Below, piece after piece: positions 9,516 to 17,966 of a stretch of 64,000 nucleotides of DNA. The DNA is taken from the NCBI GenBank assembly GCA_021396245.1, contig WNYE01000018.1:248001-312000 (forward strand), read 5' to 3'. The notes below the pieces were generated by a model. The model was not told the DNA's origin. It was given only the letters and a program-made list of their open reading frames with translations, and searched no databases. The translations under genes were made by a program, and so were the position numbers. The number at the start of each line of letters is the position of its first letter. Positions within the stretch are counted from its first letter, which is position 1. The DNA is from Sporothrix humicola (lineage: Eukaryota; Ascomycota; Sordariomycetes; Ophiostomatales; Ophiostomataceae).

Positions 9516-12065
9516 ATGCCTTTACGCGTCAAGTCGCGTCCACAGCACCTGGCCGAGACTGTTCGGTCGCCCTCGCCGTCGATTGTCGGCGGCGGTCTGA
9601 GGTCTGGCCAGCTTCTCGATTATATGCCCGATATTGCCCTCGACGACAGTTTTCGCGACGTGATCAAGAAGCTCTCGCTCTACATTACCGATGCCGTCAT
9701 TCTGCCAGTCACGTTTGAACAGCTGCGCACCACATCAGCCGGCGATCGGCTCCGGACGCTTGTCACGCATTTGAGTATCACCTGTGACAACCCGGCTATT
9801 GTCAATGCCTTGCTGGCCCTCAAGTGGCACTATGGCGCGGCCAGCGGCGACCGCAGCCTGTGCGAGGCCCGCGCCAATGCCTGCGAGATTGTCGCCTGGC
9901 GGTTCCTGACACACCTTAGCGAGCGTGAAGCTGTCGATTTCTGTCTGTACGAGATTCCAGGCACGAAGAAAGCTCCTGGAGGTGTGGCTGCCGCGTCGGC
10001 TGCTGCGATCGGTGCACCTGGTCCAGGACAGGGTGGTTCTGCCAGCGGCAATGGTGCGAACGGCGGTGCCGACGAAGAAAACGGCAGCCACAATGCTGTT
10101 CCTCGGGTCAGCGGCACTGTCGACGAGACATCGCCGCTTCTCAGCCGGTTCTGGTCTTCTGCCACCTCGGATCACGATAGGGCAAAGACACGGCGCTCCG
10201 GCGCTGGCAATCGCCGTTACCAGCTGCTGCAGTCCATCTCTCGCCTCACAATGAGCATGCACCGGGGCCACCACGACGACTCGGACTCGGACTGTGAAGA
10301 CGAAGAACATAATCATGATGACAGCGATGACGACGAAGAAGACCCGACGGCGCCATTCGTGAACCTGAACGCCCTTGAGATTGCTGCCGTCGCCGATGCC
10401 AAGCGGTTCCTGAGCCAGAACGTTGTGCAAAAGATCATTACGGGCATCTGGAACGGCGATATCGTCTTCTGGGACCGGCTGGAGGTGGACGCTGTCAAGA
10501 AGCCGCGCTTTTACAACCCGCACACCGCCGACCCATTCGCTCGTCTTCGTGTTCCCAAGTACCTCAAGATCTATGAGGCCCTCTTTTTCTTGACGTTTCT
10601 TGCAATTTTCTATCTGACTTTGCTTGAACGCAATCCGTTCAAGGTCGGCCCAGCTGAGGTCCTATTCTACTTCTTCCTTGCTGCATTTGCATACGACGAG
10701 CTCAGCGAGTGGATTGACGCTGGCTCGCTGTTTTATGTCTACGACTTCTGGAACGTGTTCGACCTCATCATGATCTTTATCGGTTTCCTGTTTGTCATTC
10801 TGCGTACGTGATCTACAACCGTTTGATTCCTTGTATTTCTCCTACTAACACATCTAGGCACCGTCGGTTTGTCGAAGCACAGCGAGTACCTAATCGATTT
10901 GTCGTTTGACATTCTGTCTCTTGAAGCTCTCTTTATGGTCCCACGTATCAGTTCCATTCTCAGCCTGAGCCCCTACTGGGGCACTCTGATTCCCTGCTTC
11001 AAGGAGATGACCAAGGACTTTATCAAGTTTATGGTCCTTGTCGTTATTGTCTACCTCGGATTCCTGACGACCTTTTCGCTGCTCGGCCGCGCCCTCTTTA
11101 CCCTGCCACACATGACAATGGTCCTTACCAGGATCTTCTTCGGTTCTAGCTATGTCGGCTTCGACATTATGGAGGACATTGACCCGGTCTTTGGCCCGCC
11201 GCTGATGCTCATGTTTGTCACTTTGAGTTCCATTCTGCTCATGGGCTCGCTCACGGGTATGCTGAGCAACAGCTTCAGCCGCGTCATGGGCCATGCTCGC
11301 GAGGAGTATCTGTACGTCTACTCGATCTACGTGCTCGAAGCATCGACCAGCAACCGCCTGACCCACTTCTACCCGCCCTTCAACCTCATCGCCCTCATCA
11401 TCTTCCGCCCACTGCGTCTCTTCCTACCCTCGGACCACAAGTTCCGCGCCGCCCGAATCGTCCTTCTCAAGGTCACGCACTTGCCCATTGTCGGGGCCAT
11501 CCAGCTCTACGAGCTCGTCCGCGGCAAGATCCAAGACGCCAGCGACGAGTACTCGGCCATCCACGGGCCTGGCCGACATCCGACGCCAGGCTACTTTGGT
11601 GCGAGCTCGCATCATCACCACGGTGGTGGCAGCATCGGTGCGAGCCCGAATGTTGGTGTAGGATCGTCGTCGGCTGGTGCTGCGGGTACAATGGTGACTC
11701 CTAAGAAGACTGTCATCCGCCCGTCGCTGGGCCAGCGACCGTCCTCGTCGTCGTTTAGTCAACGGCGTCAGGATCTACAGCACCAGCAGCAGCGCACGGC
11801 GTCGCCCGGTCGCCCACTCAGCTCATCCGACCTGGTGCCGCGCTACTCGCAATCTCGTGAGGGTCTTGTAGCTGCCGCCTCTGCGGTAGCGCCGCCAGTG
11901 ATGTCCTCGCCTGCGGTCCGCACACCTGCCGACGAAGACACCGGCATGGACGCACCGACGGATGTCGAAGTCCGCATTTCGGAGCTGTCGAACAAGATCG
12001 ATAAGCTGACTGAGCTTGTTTTACAGATGCAGTCGATGCAGAACAACAACAACAGTGCAAACTAA
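9516..12065 (+). CDS. yvc1: Yvc1-type vacuolar TRP cation channel
   Basis: Two exons, 9516-10803 and 10858-12065, joined across a 54-nt intron with branch TACTAAC; 831 aa. The ATG at 9516 is the first in frame. The N-terminal cytosolic half (residues about 30-150) matches fungal Yvc1 proteins, including CDNPAIVNALLALKWHYG and CEIVAWRFLTHLSERE. An acidic linker (D/E/H-rich, about residues 250-290) precedes the membrane part. Helices start near 354, 381, 411 and 440 and continue through exon 2; the pore region lies around GSSYVGFDIMEDIDP and the last helix LLMGSLTGML. The C-terminal tail is Ser/Gln-rich with a His cluster and ends in a short coiled coil (LSNKIDKLTELVLQMQ). In yeast Yvc1 releases Ca2+ from the vacuole on osmotic shock; that role is inferred here. 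Confidence 0.92.
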
Positions 12066-12383
12066 GCTCTCGACAAGAACATTTATTCGAATTTCGTTTA
12101 CAGCATAATATCATATTTGGCATATATTCTGACTGGCAACAGCGTTCTTTTGCATTTTCTGGCCACAACTGTCTCGCTTCATCGGTAATATTTTGCATCT
12201 AGTTTTATCAATATCATTTTTATTTGCTTCTTCTTTGTTTGATAAAGTACGGGCCAACTCACCGCAACCAGGTCCTCACATGGTAACTCTCCACCTCGTC
12301 ACAGCTTCTTGTAAACAAAAAGCAACGCAACACAACTGCCGACCGCAACGGCTCTTGCCGTTTGTCATTCCAGGCCCTGGCAT

Positions 12384-12563
12384 CTACCCACCGCAGCTAG
12401 AGCAGCTGCCGGCTCTATGGGTGGGCGTGGCATAAGTCGTGCTCTTGAGGCCGCATTCGTTCCCCGAAGACCGCGCACTCGCGCAGAAGGTCGTGCTGCC
12501 TTGCACACTCTCACGGTGCCCGCAGCCTTGGTAGTAGTACTGGTAATAGTACTGGTAGCACAT
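12384..12563 (-). CDS. MC-A: small Cys-rich protein, 59 aa
   Basis: Found by reading the reverse strand: ATG at 12563, TAG at 12386-12384. The protein begins MCYQYYYQYYYQ and has cysteines at 2, 14, 27, 37, 54 and 57 and His16 in a CGH motif, ending CSSC. It shares the start (MCYQY), the GNEC motif, a Thr-Pro pair and the terminal CxxC with MC-B at 12926-13099, and the spacing with MC-C and MC-E. The YYYQ duplication explains the one-residue shift relative to the paralogs. There is no signal peptide or membrane segment, so it is probably intracellular; the Cys/His set suggests metal binding (inference). A TATA box lies 160 bp upstream. Short Met-Cys proteins of this type are known to me from other Pezizomycotina as hypothetical proteins without a function. 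Confidence 0.78.
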   Translation of the reverse strand: MCYQYYYQYYYQGCGHRESVQGSTTFCASARSSGNECGLKSTTYATPTHRAGSCSSCGG

Positions 12564-12723
12564 CTTGGTGCTGGGTTCGGCTCTCTGTGTTGGAATATGG
12601 TGTCGAATGTAAAGTCTAGAAATATGTTGTCGATATGCTGTCGAAGTTGGTTCTCTTTCCGTCTACCTGTTGTTGGCGGAGAAAAGAATGTTACGGAAAA
12701 GAAAATGGACAGGCGGTTACCCC

Positions 12724-12731
12724 TATTTATA
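12724..12731 (-). promoter_or_regulatory. TATA box of MC-A
   Basis: TATAAATA on the minus strand, 160 bp before the MC-A ATG, followed by GGGG. The same octamer occurs before MC-B and MC-E. Confidence 0.65.
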
Positions 12732-12819
12732 CTTTTTTCACTGGCTTTTACATTTCGTTGTTGATTCAGTGATTAATAGCATTCTGATTTTTATCTTATT
12801 CTCTCGGTAACGACTCGCT

Positions 12820-12848
12820 CATGACAAGTCGCCGGCTACCTTGTCATG
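12820..12848. repeat. Inverted repeat CATGACAAG / CTTGTCATG upstream of MC-A
   Basis: Nine-base arms at 12820-12828 and 12840-12848 are perfect reverse complements around an 11-base spacer, about 90-115 bp upstream of the MC-A TATA box. It could be a dimeric factor site or a hairpin. Related TTGTCAT words occur upstream of MC-B (about 13303 and 13417). Confidence 0.6.
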
Positions 12849-12925
12849 GAAATTCATCGCGTAAAGCACCGCACATAACACCCTCTAAGCCCTTCGTTCC
12901 ATTTCAGTACTCAATTTATCGCCTA

Positions 12926-13099
12926 CTAGTTGCACATTGGGCATCTAGCACCATACGTAATGGGTGTAGAATAGCTCAGGGTCTTTGCAGCACACTCGTT
13001 CCCTGTGGATTGGGCATATGCGCACATGATTGTGTCGCCAAAGTACGCCTCTGTGTGGCTGCAGCTGTAGCTGAACTGGTTGACGTATTGGTAGCACAT
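12926..13099 (-). CDS. MC-B: small Cys-rich protein, 57 aa
   Basis: Reverse-strand frame with ATG at 13099 and TAG at 12928-12926. Cysteines fall at 2, 13, 26, 36, 53 and 56 and His at 15 (CSH), the same positions as in MC-E and, through residue 36, MC-C. It is the closest relative of MC-A: shared MCYQY start, GNEC, TP dipeptide and a CPMC end. No signal peptide or hydrophobic helix. A TATAAATA box is 150 bp upstream. It stands in tandem with MC-A and MC-C on the minus strand, suggesting local duplication. A longer frame on the same strand in another register (12945-13229) is rejected because it lacks these features. Function unknown; a small zinc- or disulfide-stabilised fold is the best guess. 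Confidence 0.8.
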   Translation of the reverse strand: MCYQYVNQFSYSCSHTEAYFGDTIMCAYAQSTGNECAAKTLSYSTPITYGARCPMCN

Positions 13100-13249
13100 A
13101 TTGGTGGCTAGGTTTTCTGTAGATACGCTGCTTTTCGGTATGAAGATGAAGTGTTTGGAATATGTTTTTCGAAGTTGTTTGTCTTTCTGTTGACTTGAAG
13201 ATGATAGGAATAGAGCCTATGAGAATCATACAGGGGGGGCTAGTAACTT

Positions 13250-13257
13250 TATTTATA
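13250..13257 (-). promoter_or_regulatory. TATA box of MC-B
   Basis: TATAAATA on the minus strand, 150 bp before the MC-B ATG; a run of seven G on the plus strand lies at 13233-13239, between the box and the gene. Confidence 0.65.
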
Positions 13258-13456
13258 CTGGTTTACGGTCACGTATTGTTTGCGTGTTGTTTGGAACTTG
13301 TTGCTTGTCATAGAAAAAAAAATCAATTGTTACTTACTCAACCTAGGCCAGCAAGGTGAAGCTATGAGCAGTTGGATAGTATACTAAGTGAAAATGTAAA
13401 GGTGGCTCGAAATGTTGTCATGGAAGTCAAGCTCAATATTAAATTTAAATTTAAAC

Positions 13457-13777
13457 TTAAGCCTCCTCAGACTCCTCCTCGATAGTCTCCATCACCTCAT
13501 TCTCCTGGCTGGCATCGCTGCCGGAATCCTCGCCGTAGAACCCATAATCCTCGTGCTCGACCGGATCAAGTTCGTGGTCCGAGAACTCGTTCTCATGCTC
13601 CCAGTCGTCAAGGCAGTCCATGCACTGGCAGTCGACGAGGTTGGTTTTGAGCTCATACTCGGTGGACTCGCACTCCTTTTGGTAGTACTTACCCTCCTCG
13701 CACCAGTTCATGTCGTGGACTTGCTTGAACGTGTGGTCGCACGAGAAGATGTAGTCGTGGATAAGGACCTTGCACAT
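13457..13777 (-). CDS. MC-C: small Cys-rich protein with acidic tail, 106 aa
   Basis: Single frame from the ATG at 13777 (MCKVLI). Cysteines at 2, 13, 26 and 36 and His15 (CDH) coincide with MC-B and MC-E; the end of the core is CQCMDC (50, 52, 55). It differs by a C-terminal extension of about 50 residues very rich in Glu and Asp. No signal peptide. Upstream, the minus strand has a possible 5' leader intron whose CTAAC and AG directly abut the ATG; the ATG itself is unaffected. The strong TATA box of the other members is replaced by a weaker AAATAAAA about 145 bp away. Function unknown; membership rests on the shared Met-Cys start and spacing. Confidence 0.75.
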   Translation of the reverse strand: MCKVLIHDYIFSCDHTFKQVHDMNWCEEGKYYQKECESTEYELKTNLVDCQCMDCLDDWEHENEFSDHELDPVEHEDYGFYGEDSGSDASQENEVMETIEEESEEA

Positions 13778-14229
13778 CTTGGATGTTAGAAGGGGGGGAG
13801 GGGAAATAAAAAGGGAGGTGAGAGAACAGTTACCAAAAAAGAACAGTACCTGCCAAAGATTTCAAATGTTGACGCTGAAGCTTGTCAACTTCAAGAGTGA
13901 AGCCGTGATAGAGAACTTGTTTTTATTTGCAAATCAAAAAAGATGTTGTGTTTGTGTTTGTCTTTTTTGGTTTGCCTTTGGAGCTGCTGTTGTCTGTGAG
14001 AAAGAAAAATATCGACAATGAGAGCAGGTCCATCGGCCTAAGTTCATATTCAATAGTGTTTGTCGAAATCGTTCAAATCCACAAAGTACAGTGTTTGAAC
14101 AGCCTCACAGCACAAAGGACGGCGGTAGATAACTGCTTGTCAATGAACAAAGCGAAAACAATGAGTAGTTGTGATTATCCAATTACCCCCTGTTCATCAA
14201 AACAAAGGCAGACCAATTAGTTGAACAGA

Positions 14230-14520
14230 AACAAAAGAGAAAGGACGACGAAGCCACGAACAAAGATTCCGAGAAAACAAATTTGGGTATCGAGATTAAA
14301 AAAGTGCAATCCAAAACAAAAATGAACAATAACAAAAAAAAAAGGACTATGAAGATCCAAAAAAAAAAAAAAGTAAGTCCCAAAGGCAAATTTGGGTGTA
14401 GAGAGAAAAAGAGAAAAAAGCACGACTCAAACCAAAAACTAACATTAACAAAAAGAAAGGACTGAAGCTCCAAAAAAGAAATCCAAAAGGCAAGTTTGGG
14501 TATAAAGCGAGACAAGCAAA
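14230..14520. repeat. A-rich imperfect tandem repeat, unit about 105-109 bp
   Basis: Copies begin with AAATTTGGGT or AAGTTTGGGT at 14279, 14388 and 14492 and share AAAGGAC..GAAG..TCC and CCAAAGGCA blocks; a partial, more diverged copy precedes 14279. The array lies just downstream of the stop of the caspase-like gene (minus strand) and upstream of MC-C. Homopolymer A runs occupy much of each unit. A stem-loop or transposon identity was not seen. Confidence 0.65.
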
Positions 14521-14557
14521 ATCAAATCAAACCGTGCAGAATCAAACTCAAGAGAAA

Positions 14558-16422
14558 TCAAGAAAAATCAAAATCAAAACGAATCAGGACACAATCTGTC
14601 GGGTCTACCGAAGGCTGCCCAAAATGTTTACTGAGAGCCAACTTGACACCCGGGTCCGCACCCACCTTGTCCTTGTAGAACTGTTCAGCCTGGTCGATAT
14701 GTTCAAGGATAGCATGTAGCGCGCGTTCCTCTTCCTCTCTGTCGTCCTCAGTCGAAGGTATCCGGGCCTCGATGATGGCCGCCAAGATGTAGCGGTCGAA
14801 GCGAGCAAAAATGGGGCCTTGGCTGGGCATGGGTTGCGTACGAGATGTGATACCCAGTGTCTCCATGCGCGTCCAGATCCGGGACATGTCTTGTTCAAGC
14901 TCAAAGATATCGGCACGTCCATGAGCGGCGTCAGTGGCCATGTCCCACTCATATGGACTCCATGACAGGCAGCTTTTGTTCCCTGGACGCGGCAGGCCAA
15001 GTTTCCAGAGAATATGTTCGGCAAGCTGGGACATATTGAGGCGGTATTCAATCATGTCGGCCAGGTTGAAGTTGGCTGCCATGCCCCCTTCTTTGACGGT
15101 GAGGGTGCCCTGCTCGGCGCATTGGTTCATAAAGTTGTTTAGGGTGCGCCAGTATGCTGCATTTTTGTCCCCTGGGCATGCGATTCTCCAGAGTCTGATC
15201 ATCTCCGCGATGCGGCGGCGGTCCGGTGGCGCAAATAAAATATTATCTTGGGAGGAATCGACGTCGCCAATCTTCTCCGCGCAACGCTTGTAAGGGTGCG
15301 TCTTCAGCTCTGAATACCGCCGTTCAAACTCTTCAATGAGGAGTATCCATCCGTGGTTATGTAAGGGGAAAGTGAACGAACGTTCGTTCCACAGCCAGTT
15401 GCTGGCCCGGCAAGACCTCCATACAGAGTCACAGAACGCCTTGTAAGTGAGAGGCCCCTGACTCTCGTCATCTCGTGTAAGTTCAGATGATTCTGCAGAC
15501 AAGCTGCCGATGATGGACTTTGCAAATATTGAGCCCGAAAACTGTCCGATGTTTTCTGCTTCGGGCCAAGACATGGAGGGTTTGGCTGATTCTTCTGTCT
15601 CTTCTGTCTCTTCCATCGCTGTGGTGATGTCGATGTCGGCGTCGATGTTGATATTTGGGCTCAAAGTCCATCCACTGGAGTGGCAAGCCGTCGTGACCAG
15701 ACGGACTGTGACATCGCTCTCGAGGGCCGCTTGGACTCGTCCGATGGACAATAAACTCTTGTCGTCTGAATTTGAACCGCCCAGAGCCAGTACTTGTGCG
15801 CCGATGTTGTGGCAAAAGATGAGGAGGAGCACGTTGCCGTTTGTTTCCTTGGCCGTCTTTGAGACTCTCGTCACCTCTTCGATGAATCTGTCGACCAGGT
15901 CTTCTTGGTTGACGACTGTCACCGGGGTGAACTCGCCGTTGTTCACAATATTTTCGTCGATGACGACTTTGCGGTCCTCGTATGGGTTGCCGTGGGTGAG
16001 TTGGCCGTATTCCTCGACAATGTCTTCTGGTGCCTGCAAAGTGATGAGTTAGTGCAATCCTCTATGATCTGGTTTGGATCAAAAGTCCTCTTCTAATCTG
16101 ACTTCCATCTAGGATCCCTTTTGATCGGATGTTTTCATCTCCAAAGATAGTAACTTACAACTGCTGTAAGCCACGTTTGCGACCTCCCGTAGCCTTTGAA
16201 CAGGAGGTTAAAGGCATAAAAGTCTGCGATGAACCAGCCGTCCTTCTTAGGAAATGCCTCGTCGAGGTTGGCGTGAACAGCTGCGAGGATGTGGGTGTTG
16301 GAGGCGACATAAGGTGGAGTCCTAGTGGGAAAAGAGAGTAGGGGTTGTTGGAGTTCATGTTGGAGTTGTTGGAGATGGTGTTGTTGTGGCATGGTGCCAC
16401 CAACAGCAGGTTGAGACTCCAT
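14558..16422 (-). CDS. Clan CD (caspase-like) cysteine peptidase-fold protein
   Basis: Two exons on the minus strand, 16422-16159 and 16033-14558, with a 125-nt intron (donor GTAAGT, acceptor TTTGCAG); 579 aa. Residues 62-85 (DGWFIADFYAFNLLFKGYG) and HGNPY near 102-106 belong to a fungal family of unknown biological role. A beta-strand VLLLIFCHN with His163 and VRLVTTACHSSGW with Cys205 give the clan CD pattern: hydrophobic strand plus His, then hydrophobic strand plus Ala-Cys. The usual Gly after the catalytic His is Asn here, so activity is uncertain. The C-terminal half (about 260-579) is helical and unassigned. The N-terminus is Gln/His-rich. Codon use is less GC-biased than in the core genes. 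It is divergent from MC-D. Homology to caspases is inferred from motif pattern only. Confidence 0.68.
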
Positions 16423-16746
16423 CGTAAAACATCGATGGTTCCCTGGATGTTGACGATGGTCATCAATCGAGGGCAGTCTCGTTAATATTCAAATAAAAGG
16501 AGTAAAAGCAAAACCTAACCAAAATATTTAATTTTTCACTAGAAGTTAACGCACGTGTTCTTCACTCATTTGTGTGCTAGTCACATGATTTTACCCTTTT
16601 TATCTAATTTTTGTCTATACTTCGTCCGGTAGTCGTCCGGTGTTGTTCGTCTGATGTTCGTCTCCCTTAGACGATGTATTTTCAGCCTTGCAGCCTTATC
16701 ACCTGTGTAAGTCACTTGCACCTGCAGTAGTATTAGTCGGTGTAAG

Positions 16747-16925
16747 TGAACAGTACAGTAGTGCACAGGCGCTAATAAAATGAACAATGTAATAATCCGT
16801 ACTTGTTCATCGCAAAGATAGCTGTGTGGCACTTGTTCATCGTCTCTCTCCTTGTATTCATGAACAGCTATGAACATCTGTGAACAGATGTCTCTATGAC
16901 AGCATGGAGAGAAAATATATATAAA
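16747..16925 (+). promoter_or_regulatory. MC-D promoter: seven TGAACA/TGTTCA sites plus TATA box
   Basis: TGAACA or its complement starts at 16747, 16781, 16804, 16834, 16861, 16871 and 16881. The last three are exactly 10 bp apart on one strand, and the two at 16804 and 16834 sit in identical ACTTGTTCATCG words 30 bp apart. A TATATAAA box is at 16918-16925, 32 bp after the last site and 177 bp before the MC-D ATG. The caspase-like gene starts 325 bp to the left in the opposite direction and could share the cluster. Confidence 0.7.
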
Positions 16926-17102
16926 TGTCCCATTGTGCCACATTCCATTCGATTTACTTTTTTCTTCACCCTCATCAACAAGAACAACAACAACACTACT
17001 CCAAACACCAACTCCAGCAACCACTCTCATCTCAAAGGTAAGCAAAGCATAACTCATCAACCATTCTTTCTTCCCTTTTCGAATCATCCTTTCGTCGCAA
17101 AG

Positions 17103-17354
17103 ATGTGCAGAGTCACCATTATCACCCGCGAATACTCCTGCGGCTGCGGCACAGTAGGTGAGGATGACGACTATGTCAGCTGCCCGGACCTCCATGACAG
17201 CGATTCGTGGAAGGACTTTGGTGAGACGTCCTGGCAGGCAGCCGTCTATGATCACGCACTGACAGCGGGCTCCATCGATGAGGTGACCGAATCTGTCGGC
17301 CTCTGCCCGCAGTGCGAGGAGGCTCAGACGGAAACTGAGAACCCTACATGGTAA
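17103..17354 (+). CDS. MC-D: small Cys-rich protein, 83 aa
   Basis: ATG at 17103 gives MCRVTI; Cys2 and Cys13 match the other members, His15 is replaced by Cys (SCGCG), Cys27 follows, and the core ends CPQC. A 35-residue acidic, Trp-containing insertion separates Cys27 from the final pair, and a short acidic tail follows. Placement as a divergent family member rests on the start, first spacing and CxxC end. A possible leader intron spans 17038-17102 (donor GTAAGC, AG directly before the ATG). The frame is open upstream to 16896, but that part overlaps the TATA box and is leader. No signal peptide. Confidence 0.7.
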   Translation: MCRVTIITREYSCGCGTVGEDDDYVSCPDLHDSDSWKDFGETSWQAAVYDHALTAGSIDEVTESVGLCPQCEEAQTETENPTW

Positions 17355-17966
17355 AACCATGACTGGGTGAAATCACCATGGCGTTGACTCTTTCTTCGTC
17401 TAGACAGTCAGTTGCTGGCAACTTTCTGGAGTGTGTTACTCGGGTCTTTTTTTTTTTTTTTTTCTTTTTTTCTTTTTTTCTTTTTGTCCTTTTTTGTTTA
17501 CTCGTATTTTTTCATTGGTTAAGTTATTCATTTTACAGTAAAATCAAATAAAACAAAAAAAAATTAAAACAAAAAAAAAAAACTTCTTTTTTCTTGTTCT
17601 TTTTAGTTCACGTCACGAACAAAACATCTTCATTTGAAATTCAGAAATTCTCTTGATTTAAAATATTATCTTCCATTCCATGCACACCCACTATCTCCTT
17701 AATCCATAAAATGAAGAAAATTAAATCCATTTAACGTAACAATTGAGTAAACTAATGCTTTTGAGCGCAGTGGAGGGATGATACTTAAATATATATGCCA
17801 CGTCAAACCCCTTTTCGACATGTCTATTCTCATTAACCACTTCGTAATGGCTATATTTAATACCGACAATGCAACTTACCACTTGCCCTATATGTTGTCA
17901 AAGCTCCTTGGTGAGTTCTTCAGCAGACCTATTGGCATCATCTACTAGAGCCTGCTCCCTCCTCCC
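17355..17966. other. A+T-rich intergenic DNA
   Basis: Between convergent MC-D and the F-box gene. It contains a 17-base T run at 17447-17463 followed by T-rich and A-rich tracts to about 17600, and then ordinary A+T-rich DNA. No gene or repeat unit is evident; a poly(A)-derived or decayed element is possible. Confidence 0.4.

Noticed and set aside
12945..13229. 94-codon minus-strand frame overlapping MC-B
   Set aside because: Different register from MC-B; lacks the conserved Met-Cys start and spacing, and runs up to the TATA region.
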